Part shown: one piece after another, positions 53,250-62,558 of the stretch | Layout: every line of letters begins with the position of its first letter | Position numbering within the stretch: position 1 is the stretch's first letter | NCBI GenBank assembly: GCA_944324805.1 | Contig: CALUXS010000007.1 | Location: 1 to 64,000 of the forward strand | Origin: an uncultured Acholeplasmatales bacterium | GTDB taxonomy: Bacteria > Bacillota_I > Bacilli_A > Acholeplasmatales > Anaeroplasmataceae | Direction: 5' to 3' | DNA: 64,000 bases | The notes under the pieces: generated by a model | What the model was told of the DNA's origin: nothing | The model's database searches: none | The model's input: the letters and a program-made list of their open reading frames with translations, nothing else | Made by a program: the position numbers and the translations under genes

Positions 53250-53480
53250 TTACATAGATTCATGGATTGTACGGCTAATAACATCATCTTGTTGTTCTTT
53301 TGTCAACTTAATGAAGTTAACAGCGTAACCTGAAACACGAATTGTTAATTGTGGATATTTTTCAGGATGCTTTTGTGCATCTAATAATGTATCACGATTG
53401 AATACATTAACATTTAAATGGTAGCCACCATCAGCTACATATGTATCTAACATTTGTACTAAGTTATCTACTCTAGACAT
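53250..53480 (-). CDS. glycyl-radical domain of split pyruvate formate-lyase (GrcA/YfiD-like)
   Basis: A 76-residue protein equivalent to the last part of [23 protein letters not shown] and the radical loop RVSGYAVNF with Gly51 as the radical site. It has its own ATG and strong AAGGAGG, 18 bp after the large-subunit stop. Together, 676 and 76 residues equal the normal single-chain PFL length. Without it the large protein has no glycine radical, so the two must assemble. It may also work as a spare part like YfiD, but no intact PFL is seen in this window. Confidence 0.9.
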   Translation of the reverse strand: MSRVDNLVQMLDTYVADGGYHLNVNVFNRDTLLDAQKHPEKYPQLTIRVSGYAVNFIKLTKEQQDDVISRTIHESM

Positions 53481-53498
53481 AATTTTTTCCTCCTTAAA

Positions 53499-55529
53499 TT
53501 AGTCTTCATCCTTACCAAGAGATTGAGGTGTTACTGAGAATGTATTAGAAATACCATCTCTTGAATATTCATATGGTAATTTTGCAACTGACTCTAATGA
53601 AGCTAATGCACCATGAGAATCACGACCATGCATTGGGTTTGCACCTGGAGCTAATGGTTCACCAGCTTTACGTCCATCAGGAGTATTACCAGTCTTCTTA
53701 CCATATACTACGTTTGATGTAATTGTTAAAATTGACATTGTAGGTTCAGAATCACGATATGTATAGTGCTTCTTAATCTTATTCATGAAAGTCTTTACTA
53801 ACCATACTGCAATTTCATCAGCACGATCGTCATTATTACCATACTTAGGGAATTCTCCTTCAGTCTTGAAATCAGTAATAATACCAAATTCATTACGAAT
53901 TGGAGTAACCTTAGCATATTTAATTGCAGATAATGAGTCAACAGCACAAGATAAACCTGCAATACCTGTTGCAAAGAATCTATGAACTTTAGTATCATGT
54001 AAAGCCATTTCTAATGCTTCATATGAATACTTGTCATGCATATAATGAATTAGATTTAATGTGTTAACATATAAATCTGCTAACCATTCCATCATTGTTT
54101 CATATTTATCTAATACTTCATCATAATTTAATGGTTCATTTGAAGTGATTGCTTCAAATTTAGGTGAAACTTGCATTGGCTTGCCAGTTTTCTTGTCAAG
54201 CATAATTTCATCTTTACCACCATTCATAGCGTAAAGTAAACATTTAGCTAAGTTTGCACGAGCACCGAAGAATTGCATATCCTTACCAACACGCATTGAA
54301 GATACACAACATGCAATACAGTAATCGTCACCCATTTCAGGACGCATTAAATCGTCAGATTCATATTGAATTGCAGAAGTCTTAATTGACATTTTTGCAC
54401 AATATTTCTTAAAGTTAACTGGTAGGTTCTTTGACCATAATACAGTTAAGTTTGGCTCTGGTGCAGGTCCTAAGTTATCTAATGTGTGTAATACACGGAA
54501 AGAGTTCTTAGTAACTAATGATCTTCCATCAACACCCATACCACCAATTGATTCAGTTACCCAAGTAGGATCTCCTGAGAATAATTCATTATATTCTTTA
54601 ATACGCATGAACTTAACAATACGTAATTTCATAATGAAATGATCCATTAATTCTTGAGCTTCTTCTTCAGTAATTACACCATTCTTTAAATCTCTTTCAA
54701 TATAAATATCTAAGAATGTAGTGTTACGTCCGATTGACATAGCAGCACCATTTTGGTCTTTAACAGCTGCTAAATAACCAAAGTATAAAGCTTGAATAGC
54801 TTCTTTAGCTGATGTTGCTGGTAAAGAAATATCACAACCATATGAAGCAGCCATTTCCTTTAAAGCCTTTAAAGCCTTAATTTGATCTGCTAATTCTTCT
54901 CTATCTCTAACTTTTTCAGGGCGCATTTCACCAGCAATTAATGATTTATCTAATTCTTTGTGACGAATTAAATAATCAACACCATATAATGCGATACGAC
55001 GATAGTCACCAACAATTCTACCACGACCATAAGTATCAGGTAAACCTGTTAAAATATGAGCTGAACGTGCAGCACGCATTTCAGGAGTATAAGCATCATA
55101 AACACCATCATTATGAGTCTTACGATACTTAGTAAAAATTTCTTTAACTCTATCGCTTACTTCATAACCATACATAGCAGCAGCTTGAGTTGCCATCTTA
55201 ATACCACCGAATGGTTGAAGTGAACGCTTAAATGGTTCATCTGTTTGTAAACCAACAATCTTTTCTAAATCCTTGTTTAAATAACCAGGCTTATGGCTAT
55301 TTACTGTTGAAATAATGTCTGTATCAGCATTTAATACACCGCCATTAGCACGTTCCTTTGCTGATAAATCCATTACAATTTCCCAAAGCTTCTTAGTAGC
55401 TTCAGTTGCAGGAGCTAGGAAACTTTCATCACCGTCATATGGTGTATAGTTTCTTTGAATGAAGTCACGAACATTTACTTCATCATTACTCCACTTTCCT
55501 AATACAAATCCTTCCCAACCTTTGTACAT
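53499..55529 (-). CDS. pflB: pyruvate formate-lyase catalytic subunit (lacks the glycyl-radical domain)
   Basis: A 676-residue protein matching PFL from its start ([10 protein letters not shown]) to [19 protein letters not shown], just before the glycyl-radical domain of single-chain enzymes. The thiyl pair Cys407-Cys408 in CIACCVSSM is intact. It converts pyruvate plus CoA to acetyl-CoA plus formate in fermentation. The stop is in frame, followed by a new ribosome-binding site, so the split is a true gene fission. No activase (pflA) is seen in this window. Confidence 0.93.
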   Translation of the reverse strand: MYKGWEGFVLGKWSNDEVNVRDFIQRNYTPYDGDESFLAPATEATKKLWEIVMDLSAKERANGGVLNADTDIISTVNSHKPGYLNKDLEKIVGLQTDEPFKRSLQPFGGIKMATQAAAMYGYEVSDRVKEIFTKYRKTHNDGVYDAYTPEMRAARSAHILTGLPDTYGRGRIVGDYRRIALYGVDYLIRHKELDKSLIAGEMRPEKVRDREELADQIKALKALKEMAASYGCDISLPATSAKEAIQALYFGYLAAVKDQNGAAMSIGRNTTFLDIYIERDLKNGVITEEEAQELMDHFIMKLRIVKFMRIKEYNELFSGDPTWVTESIGGMGVDGRSLVTKNSFRVLHTLDNLGPAPEPNLTVLWSKNLPVNFKKYCAKMSIKTSAIQYESDDLMRPEMGDDYCIACCVSSMRVGKDMQFFGARANLAKCLLYAMNGGKDEIMLDKKTGKPMQVSPKFEAITSNEPLNYDEVLDKYETMMEWLADLYVNTLNLIHYMHDKYSYEALEMALHDTKVHRFFATGIAGLSCAVDSLSAIKYAKVTPIRNEFGIITDFKTEGEFPKYGNNDDRADEIAVWLVKTFMNKIKKHYTYRDSEPTMSILTITSNVVYGKKTGNTPDGRKAGEPLAPGANPMHGRDSHGALASLESVAKLPYEYSRDGISNTFSVTPQSLGKDED

Positions 55530-55588
55530 AGTGTAGGTCCCTCTTTCTTTCTACCTTAAAATTGTTGCCAAAAAACCGGCACGCGTAA

Positions 55589-55617
55589 ATAATACCAAAA
55601 AAACTAATCAATTTCAA
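55589..55617 (-). promoter_or_regulatory. promoter of the pyruvate formate-lyase operon
   Basis: -35 TTGAAA (55612-55617), 17-bp spacer ending TGG (extended -10), -10 TATTAT (55589-55594) on the minus strand, about 60 bp before the start. Confidence 0.7.
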
Positions 55618-55631
55618 GAAAAATACTCATT

Positions 55632-56669
55632 TTAAGCAGCTAAAATTCCTAAACTTCCACTAATCATAATAATTATAAACAAACTTAAAATACTTGTTAG
55701 TGAAGTCCAAACGACTAATTGACCTGCTAGTTCTGCATCTTGACCCATTTCAGCAGCCATCGGAGCACTACTTACAGCTACAGGAGTTGAAAATAACGCA
55801 ATCAAAGCAGGGAAATAAATAGTTGCTGAACCAAACTGAGCATCTAATATGAAATAAAATGAAACTAAGAAAACAGCAGGAACTACTGCAACCCTTAAAA
55901 CAGTACCTAGAATTATTTGTTTCTTTAAGCGAGATACTGCACTGAAAGTAAAGCCACCACCAAGCATAATTAAAGCTAATGGAGAGGCCATATTAGCCAC
56001 TTGAGATATAGGCTTATAAATAAAGGAAATGCTTGTTAATCTCCATGCGATATCATTTGCCATTAATATCTCACGAATACATAAAACTAAAACACCTGAT
56101 AATACACCAATTATTAATGGATTAGTAATAATACCTTTAAGCATCTTTTTAATGTTAACTTTACCATTTTCACCTTTATCAAACATTGTAAGTGAAATTA
56201 CAGCGAAAATATTAAATAAAGGAATAGAGATAGCAGAAATTAATGAGGCAATACTTACAATTGGTGAATCAGAACTAAATCCCATTGAAGTAGCAATAAA
56301 TTCAGCTAAAGGAATTCCGATAATTGCATAATTAGAACGATACAAGCATTGATGAATTACACCCTTTTGCTTATCATCTGGTATAAAACACTTAACAACA
56401 AAAATACCAAGTATAAATAATACAAAGATAGCTATTGCTACATATAAAATAAAAATAGCATATTCTCCTATCTTTGAAATATCTTCAATCTGATAAATAT
56501 TATAAAAAAGTAAAACCGGAATTAGTACTTTAAAACATAACTTATTACCAGCCTTTTGAAAATCTGGTTTAATAAGGTTTATCCTTTTTAAAAAATAACC
56601 TAATACAACTAATAAAACAATAGGTAATACAGCATCGCATGCCATACAAAATGACTTCCACAAATCCAT
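55632..56669 (-). CDS. AEC-family (auxin efflux carrier-like) transporter
   Basis: A 345-residue membrane protein with ten predicted helices in two five-helix halves, and the Mem_trans pattern LPIVLLVVLGYFLKR at the N-terminus. Family members in bacteria move malate, other organic acids or lactate. The neighbouring PFL suggests an organic-acid fermentation product as substrate, but this is only context. SD AAGGAGGA precedes the ATG at 56669. Confidence 0.85.
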   Translation of the reverse strand: MDLWKSFCMACDAVLPIVLLVVLGYFLKRINLIKPDFQKAGNKLCFKVLIPVLLFYNIYQIEDISKIGEYAIFILYVAIAIFVLFILGIFVVKCFIPDDKQKGVIHQCLYRSNYAIIGIPLAEFIATSMGFSSDSPIVSIASLISAISIPLFNIFAVISLTMFDKGENGKVNIKKMLKGIITNPLIIGVLSGVLVLCIREILMANDIAWRLTSISFIYKPISQVANMASPLALIMLGGGFTFSAVSRLKKQIILGTVLRVAVVPAVFLVSFYFILDAQFGSATIYFPALIALFSTPVAVSSAPMAAEMGQDAELAGQLVVWTSLTSILSLFIIIMISGSLGILAA

Positions 56670-56803
56670 ATAAAGTCCTCCTTCAACAAATTTAAATTAT
56701 AGCACACATATTTTATAACTTGTAGGAATAATTTGCACAAAAAAGGAAAATAAAAATTATTTTTAAAAATAAAAGCGTTACTAATTTTAACATAGTATAT
56801 AAA

Positions 56804-56834
56804 AGATAAAAGAGCGGAATAATCCACTCTTAAT
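56804..56834 (-). terminator. intrinsic terminator after the DUF4234 gene
   Basis: Minus-strand AAGAGTGGA / TCCGCTCTT stem (one G-U pair), then T-rich tail. Confidence 0.75.
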
Positions 56835-56841
56835 TTTATAC

Positions 56842-57171
56842 TTATGCAACGTTATTCATAGAATCTTGAGCTATTGCTATTCCAATAAAACCTGCAAAAA
56901 GGATAGAAAGCAAAAAACTTAAAATCCAATTGTTAGTGTCAGTAGCTGAGTCTACCTTTTTATAAAATCTATATTCCCAGTAAATTAGATATATGCCACA
57001 TGTTATAATACCTAATAAAATGGCTAAAAGATAATTCATCAATTGTGGTTCTATAGAATCTGCCCTATTTAATTCTTTTGCTGTTACAAAGAACCAATAT
57101 ATTTGATAAATTCCTAGTGTAAATAGCGATAATAAAATAACTGCAACTAAATTTCTTTTTGTTAAATACAT
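56842..57171 (-). CDS. DUF4234-family small membrane protein
   Basis: A 109-residue protein with three hydrophobic segments and the DUF4234 pattern: FTLGIYQIYWFF near 18-29 and ITCGIYLIYWEYRFYKK near 57-73, two related helix-turn units. Function unknown. The ATG at 57171 is chosen over an in-frame TTG at 57177; GGGGGAG lies 9 bases before the ATG. It is 10 bp after mnmE, in the same unit. Confidence 0.8.
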   Translation of the reverse strand: MYLTKRNLVAVILLSLFTLGIYQIYWFFVTAKELNRADSIEPQLMNYLLAILLGIITCGIYLIYWEYRFYKKVDSATDTNNWILSFLLSILFAGFIGIAIAQDSMNNVA

Positions 57172-57187
57172 AAGCAAACACTCCCCC

Positions 57188-58525
57188 TTATTTTCCTAAG
57201 CAAAATTTTGTAAACAATGCTGTTATTAACTCATCAGGATACGCTTCTCCTGTTATTTCTCCTAAACAATCAAAGGCAGTTTTTATATCAATTTCAATTA
57301 AAGCAATATCTACTTGCATTTGGCATGAATAATACGCATTTTTTAAAGCAGCCTTTGCTTTTGTCATCAAATCAATTTGTCTTACATTGTTTAAAGATGG
57401 ATTATTAACATTGAAGGTATCAAGAGATGTAACCTTGTAAATTGCCTCTTTTAGTTCAATTAGCCCTTGTCTATTCTTAGCAGAAATATAAATTATGTCA
57501 TCTTTCTGCCACATTGCTGCTAAATCGCTCTTATTAGCAACATAAACATGCGGTTTATTTTGTACTAAATCAATTAATTCATAATCTTCTTTGGTTAATT
57601 CACTTGAAACATCTAAAACTAATAAAACTAAATCAGCCTTTTCAATTGTCTCTTTAGATTTTTGTATACCTATACTTTCTATTAAGTCATCGCTTCTTCT
57701 TATACCGGCAGTATCTAATAGATGTAATGATATTTCATCTAAATTAACTTGTCCTTCTACTATATCACGAGTTGTACCTGCAATATCCGAAACTATTGCC
57801 TTATCTTCATCTAAAAGCATATTAAGTAAACTACTTTTACCAACATTTGGTCTTCCAACAATTGCAGTATTAATTCCCTGATGCACAATCTTAGAAACTT
57901 TAGAATTAGCAAGAACAACATCCATCTTAGAAAGCAATTTAGATAATTTAGGTTCTAAGTATTGATGGGTAACATCAACAGCATCATCATATTCAGGATA
58001 ATCAATATTAACCTCAATTTTAGCTAATAAATCTAATAAATCATTTCTAAAATCACTTACTAAATTATGCACAGATGAATTTAAAGCATTTAGTGAACTC
58101 TTTAATGCTAATTTATTTTCGGCATTTACAATATCCATAATTGATTCAGCTTCTGTCAAGTCCATTTTATGATTCAAAAAAGCTCTTTTGCTAAACTCTC
58201 CTGGTTCTGCTAATCTAAAACCAGAATTTAGTAAAACTCTTAATATTTCGTGAGTTACAAATACACCGCCATGACAATTAATTTCTACGCTATCTTCCCC
58301 ATCAAAGGACTTAGGTCCTCTAAAAATAGAAACCATAACTTCATCAATTATTTCATTATTGTATACAATGTGTCCATATACAATTCTATTTCCCTTTACC
58401 TTAGTTAAATCTTTTCCCCTAAAAATTTGGTTTACTAACCAAATCGCATTTGGTCCGCTAGTTCGAATAATAGCTATTGCCCCACTACCATAAGGAGTAG
58501 CAATTGCACAAATATCATCTACCAT
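57188..58525 (-). CDS. mnmE: tRNA uridine-34 modification GTPase MnmE
   Basis: A 445-residue GTPase that, with MnmG, makes cmnm5U34 in tRNA. The N-terminal formyl-THF-binding domain (DDICAIATPYGSGAIAIIRTSG) is followed by a helical domain split by the G domain: G1 GRPNVGKSS near 225, DTAGIR near 270, NKSD near 335. The C-terminus CLGK is the family signature. Start ATG with GAGGG upstream. mnmG is not in this window. Confidence 0.96.
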   Translation of the reverse strand: MVDDICAIATPYGSGAIAIIRTSGPNAIWLVNQIFRGKDLTKVKGNRIVYGHIVYNNEIIDEVMVSIFRGPKSFDGEDSVEINCHGGVFVTHEILRVLLNSGFRLAEPGEFSKRAFLNHKMDLTEAESIMDIVNAENKLALKSSLNALNSSVHNLVSDFRNDLLDLLAKIEVNIDYPEYDDAVDVTHQYLEPKLSKLLSKMDVVLANSKVSKIVHQGINTAIVGRPNVGKSSLLNMLLDEDKAIVSDIAGTTRDIVEGQVNLDEISLHLLDTAGIRRSDDLIESIGIQKSKETIEKADLVLLVLDVSSELTKEDYELIDLVQNKPHVYVANKSDLAAMWQKDDIIYISAKNRQGLIELKEAIYKVTSLDTFNVNNPSLNNVRQIDLMTKAKAALKNAYYSCQMQVDIALIEIDIKTAFDCLGEITGEAYPDELITALFTKFCLGK

Positions 58526-58547
58526 TTTTATCCCTCATTTCAATAGA

Positions 58548-58576
58548 ATTATACGGGATATCTTTTGTTTTTTCAA
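58548..58576 (-). promoter_or_regulatory. promoter of mnmE
   Basis: -35 TTGAAA (58571-58576), 17-bp spacer, -10 TATAAT (58548-58553) on the minus strand. Confidence 0.78.
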
Positions 58577-58577
58577 C

Positions 58578-59867
58578 TTATAAGGCCTTTTTTCGCTTAA
58601 CAAAAATAATTATTCCGCCTGTAAACCCTATCACAATAAGACTACAAACTAAAAATAATAATTTATTATCATCATTATTAGTAATTTTATTATCAACTAC
58701 TCCAATTTCTAATCGATAATAAGTTATTGAATCATCATTATTTGTCATCTTAACTAATGCATCATATGTTTCTCCTGGTTTATTCTCTAGAAAATATTTT
58801 GATTCAATTTCAACATTTTTATACTCATTAGGAATATATTTAGAATTTATTAATAAATTTATTATTTCTTCTTTTGATAAGGGATTAGAAGAACTTACTT
58901 CTACTAAATCATTAATTGTGATAATCGGAGATTCAGTATCATTAATATCTACTGTTACTGTTATTTCTCCTTTATTTCCTGATCCATCAACATAATATAT
59001 TATGAATTCTTGTGGTTCTAAGCATTCTAAATCTATTTTTTTATCATCTTCTATTTTCCATTTATCACTACTAATATTCTTTTCATAATTATCATTACAA
59101 TTTAAATTATTTAAAATCTCCTCTATTGTAAAAGATGAACCATATTCTAATATGTAACTAGTTTTACCTGAAAATACAGGTTTAGTTATATCAACTACCT
59201 TAATTTCATTTGTGACCGTCGTCTTATTACCAGATGAATCTGATACACTTGCAGTTATGTAGTAACTGCCTATTTTTACTTCATCATAGTTTGAAGGATA
59301 ATTTGTCTCAAATTTTATTTCTTCTGTTAACGGACCATCATAGTTATCTGATGCTTCATAACGACTTTTAAGCATATCTAGAGTAATTTTGTCATCATAA
59401 TTTAAAAGATGAATCTTAGGATCTGTAATATTAGGTGCTTCATCTACAATCATTTTATAAATAGTCCCGTAAAAACTATCATCTTCTACAAAGGATAATT
59501 CCTTATCAATGTGAAAAATAAAATAATAACTATAACCTTTTGGGTTTTCATCTGGATTTAATAAAATAGATTTGAACTCTTCATTTATTGTCAATCCTAT
59601 ATCGCTCATAATACTATCAATGCTTTCTTTTGTAATTAAGTCATAATGCATAATTCCATTTTCGGCAAAAGCTCTTAGTCTATCTGGTTCTATATCAGAT
59701 AGATCAAGTGCTAAAAAATTTACTGCATAAAATTCACCCTCGTATAAAGTATTTTCTTCATACAATTCATAACTTTTAAGCATATATTTTTTTGTACTTG
59801 CTTTAGCTAAGTTACTAACACTTAAAAATGTCACTAATAATGCAAGAAATAATAATATTTTTTTCAT
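58578..59867 (-). CDS. surface protein with Ig-like domains and C-terminal membrane anchor
   Basis: A 429-residue protein: signal peptide (cleavage near AKA, residue 23), an N-terminal region to about 150 without recognised family, then Ig-like/DUF5011-type domains (about 155-225, with SDNYDGPLTEEIKF and VSDSSGN; about 230-310; about 315-395). A final membrane helix near 402-423 is followed by KRKKAL, so the protein is exposed outside and anchored at its C-terminus. Function unknown; it could be an adhesin or envelope component. Own promoter with TATAAT at 59891-59896. SD AAGGAGGAG precedes the ATG. Confidence 0.75.
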   Translation of the reverse strand: MKKILLFLALLVTFLSVSNLAKASTKKYMLKSYELYEENTLYEGEFYAVNFLALDLSDIEPDRLRAFAENGIMHYDLITKESIDSIMSDIGLTINEEFKSILLNPDENPKGYSYYFIFHIDKELSFVEDDSFYGTIYKMIVDEAPNITDPKIHLLNYDDKITLDMLKSRYEASDNYDGPLTEEIKFETNYPSNYDEVKIGSYYITASVSDSSGNKTTVTNEIKVVDITKPVFSGKTSYILEYGSSFTIEEILNNLNCNDNYEKNISSDKWKIEDDKKIDLECLEPQEFIIYYVDGSGNKGEITVTVDINDTESPIITINDLVEVSSSNPLSKEEIINLLINSKYIPNEYKNVEIESKYFLENKPGETYDALVKMTNNDDSITYYRLEIGVVDNKITNNDDNKLLFLVCSLIVIGFTGGIIIFVKRKKAL

Positions 59868-59921
59868 TTTAACTCCTCCTTTTATCTTGCATTATATATA
59901 TAGACAAATAGAATAAAAAAT

Positions 59922-59949
59922 AAAAAAAGAGACGGACTTTATCCATCTC
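59922..59949 (-). terminator. intrinsic terminator after the 59964 gene
   Basis: Minus-strand GAGATGGA / TCCGTCTC stem (one G-U), then seven T; ends the unit that includes purA. Confidence 0.87.
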
Positions 59950-59963
59950 AAAATAAGTTAATT

Positions 59964-60818
59964 TTAAATTATAATAAATGTCAAAATCGTAGTAATTACA
60001 TTAGCAATTATTGTATATAAAAGTAAACTACCTTTATAATCATCTTTATGGATTAACAAATAATATAATATTGCTTCTAAAATTATTACCAAAAGTTCTA
60101 ATGGAATATAATACAAAATCAATGGGAAAATCCACGTTCCTTGATAGTAACAAATAATATATAAAGCTATATTTAACAGGATTTGCGTTACAAAATTAAT
60201 TATACTTACAATAACTAATGCTTTTCCTCTAAACTTAAATAGTAACGCAATTGCTAATTCAACTAAAATTGTAATAATAAGTCTTATAATTAAAGCTAAG
60301 ATTTCTTTACCATAATTATAATTTTTTTCAATATTAAATATAGTTCCTAAAGCAAAGTCTATTTCTGCTTGATAGTACGATTGAAAAGCATATGTCTGGT
60401 AAATATTATCATTATAAATTATTTCATCAGTATCTAGTATATATATAACTATCTTAAAATTAGAAGGTGGCATATATTTCCAAACAAAAGTATCATCACC
60501 TTGGAGTTTTTCTTGATATTGAATGTAAAAAAATTCATCATTATTGTTTTCTGAATAATTAACAAATTTTTCCCATGCTATTTTTTCATTTTCATCTTCA
60601 AATTCGACGTTTTGATTATATTCTTCATTGTATTTTTGCCAAGGACCCGATTCCTTGTTTGAAAACAAAGTCACATAATATGTGTAATCCTTATTAGTAG
60701 AAAACTCTATTTCTACAAACGGTTTAGGCCCCATATCTGCCTTTGCTGTAGCGGTAAAGCAAAATAATGTCAATAAGACTAAAATAAAGAAAAATATCCT
60801 TTTCAAATTTATCACCAT
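59964..60818 (-). CDS. membrane protein of unknown function with ADMGPKP motif
   Basis: A 284-residue protein with an N-terminal signal peptide ending TAKADMGPKP; the DMGPKP motif just after the cleavage site is seen in a hypothetical family of Bacillota. An extracellular beta-rich domain of about 140 residues precedes five C-terminal helices (about 168-282). Function not known. The start could also be the TTG at 60806 (GGTGAT closer by); I gave the ATG at 60818. It is 14 bp after the DUF523 gene, the last gene of the purA unit. Confidence 0.7.
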   Translation of the reverse strand: MVINLKRIFFFILVLLTLFCFTATAKADMGPKPFVEIEFSTNKDYTYYVTLFSNKESGPWQKYNEEYNQNVEFEDENEKIAWEKFVNYSENNNDEFFYIQYQEKLQGDDTFVWKYMPPSNFKIVIYILDTDEIIYNDNIYQTYAFQSYYQAEIDFALGTIFNIEKNYNYGKEILALIIRLIITILVELAIALLFKFRGKALVIVSIINFVTQILLNIALYIICYYQGTWIFPLILYYIPLELLVIILEAILYYLLIHKDDYKGSLLLYTIIANVITTILTFIII

Positions 60819-60832
60819 CCCTAAAAAAATAC

Positions 60833-61270
60833 TTAAAAATTCTTTAAGAATTCTGAAATTTCATTTTCAGAATAAACTTTGACTCCATTTTCTCTAAGTA
60901 TTTTTGCACTAACTCCCATTCCCTTTATCAGTTTTCCTGTAAAACTACCATCATAGATTAGATTAACGCCACATGATGGACTTTTTTCTTTTAAAATTGC
61001 ATATTTACAGCCTTCTTTTTTAGCAATTTCTAAAGTTTTTAAAGCTCCTTTATTGAATTCATAAGTAACATCCGTCTCTGCTTCATTAATAACCGCATCA
61101 CCTAAAATTTCACTTGGAATTCTTGGAGTTTCTAGACCCCCGAATTGTTCAGGACAAACAGGAATTAAAATAAATTTTTTTGCTAATTCTAAAACCAAAT
61201 CATTTTTGTTATTAGATCCGTTATATTTACAATTATGTCCTAAAAGACAAGCACTTACTAATATTTTCAT
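60833..61270 (-). CDS. DUF523-family protein
   Basis: A 145-residue cytoplasmic protein with the family's cysteine motifs: SACLLGHNCKYNGSNN at the N-terminus, VCPEQFGGLETPR near 38-50 and KEKSPSCG near 93-100. Function unknown; the conserved Cys suggest metal or thiol chemistry. It has no clear ribosome-binding site and starts one base after purA stops, so it depends on coupled translation. Confidence 0.88.
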   Translation of the reverse strand: MKILVSACLLGHNCKYNGSNNKNDLVLELAKKFILIPVCPEQFGGLETPRIPSEILGDAVINEAETDVTYEFNKGALKTLEIAKKEGCKYAILKEKSPSCGVNLIYDGSFTGKLIKGMGVSAKILRENGVKVYSENEISEFLKNF

Positions 61271-61271
61271 T

Positions 61272-62558
61272 TTATTTTTTAAAAACGTCTCTTCTAATTA
61301 TAGTTTCATTACGCTCAGCACCAACAGAAATCATATCTACAGGAATATTAGTATATTTTTCAATTGTCTCGATATAATTTTTACATTCAGCAGGTAAACT
61401 TTCATAATCACGACATTTTGTAATATCTTCATTCCAAACTGGCATCGTAATATAGATAGGTTCACACATACTATATTCCTTCAATGTTGCAGGAATTGTA
61501 TTAATTTCTTTACCATCTAATTTATAACCAACACAAATTTTCAATTCTTTTACACCTGTTAATACATCAAATAACATTAATGCAAGAGAATCGATTCCTG
61601 AAATACGCTTTGCATAATTTACAACTACTAAATCTAAATAACCAACTCTTCTAGGACGTTTTGTAACTGTACCATATTCATGTCCACGTTCACGAATATA
61701 ATTTCCCATTTCATTATTTAATTCTGTTGGGAAAGGTCCTTCACCAACACGAGTTGTATAAGCTTTGCAAATTCCAACACAATGATCTATATATTTTGGA
61801 GCAATACCAGAATTAACTGGCACTGAAGCTGCTGTAGGACTAGATGAAGTAACATATGGATATGTACCATGATCTAAGCAAAGCATAGAACCTTGAGCTC
61901 CTTCAAATAGTATATTAGAATTAGCATCTATTTCTTCTTGTAATAATAAAGAAGTATCACAAACATACTTTTTCAATTCTTTGCCATAGTTTACATATTC
62001 AGCAAAAATTTCTTCAACCGTATATGTTTTTAAACCAAGCATTTTTAATTCCATATTTTTAATTGGTAATGTATTTTCTAATGCTTCCTTTAAGCAATCT
62101 GGATTGACTAAGTCTCCCATACGAATACCAATTCTATTAGCCTTATCGGCATAACATGGTCCTATTCCTTTTTTTGTAGTACCAATTTTATTTGAGCCCT
62201 TAAATTGTTCATATGCTCCATCAAGATCCATATGATATGGCATAATTACATGAGCTCTATTTGAAATATATAAATGGTAGTTAGTAATACCTCTAGCTTC
62301 TAAATTTTTCAATTCTGTTAAAGCAGCCTTAGGATTAATAACCATTCCATTTGCTAAAACATTTTTAATATGTGGATTAAAGATTCCAGAGGGAATTGTT
62401 TGAAGGGCAAACTTCTCATTACCAATCAAAATCGTATGACCTGCATTATTACCACCTTGTGATCTAACAACAACATCAGCCTTTTGACCTAAGAAGTCTG
62501 TCACCTTTCCTTTTCCTTCGTCTCCCCATTGACTACCAACTACAACTAATCTACTCAT
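61272..62558 (-). CDS. purA: adenylosuccinate synthetase
   Basis: A 428-residue cytoplasmic enzyme making adenylosuccinate from IMP and aspartate with GTP, the first AMP-specific step. P-loop-like GSQWGDEGKGKVTD at 8-21 with catalytic Asp and Lys, GNNAGHT near 36-42, and TTKKGIGPCYADK near 128-140. Length is typical. The start overlaps the flavoprotein stop (TAATG). Confidence 0.97.
   Translation of the reverse strand: MSRLVVVGSQWGDEGKGKVTDFLGQKADVVVRSQGGNNAGHTILIGNEKFALQTIPSGIFNPHIKNVLANGMVINPKAALTELKNLEARGITNYHLYISNRAHVIMPYHMDLDGAYEQFKGSNKIGTTKKGIGPCYADKANRIGIRMGDLVNPDCLKEALENTLPIKNMELKMLGLKTYTVEEIFAEYVNYGKELKKYVCDTSLLLQEEIDANSNILFEGAQGSMLCLDHGTYPYVTSSSPTAASVPVNSGIAPKYIDHCVGICKAYTTRVGEGPFPTELNNEMGNYIRERGHEYGTVTKRPRRVGYLDLVVVNYAKRISGIDSLALMLFDVLTGVKELKICVGYKLDGKEINTIPATLKEYSMCEPIYITMPVWNEDITKCRDYESLPAECKNYIETIEKYTNIPVDMISVGAERNETIIRRDVFKK

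Noticed and set aside
53481-53498. Frameshift or assembly error splitting pyruvate formate-lyase
   Set aside because: The upstream gene has a normal stop and the gap holds a strong AAGGAGG placed correctly before the next ATG; a simple indel would not create this.
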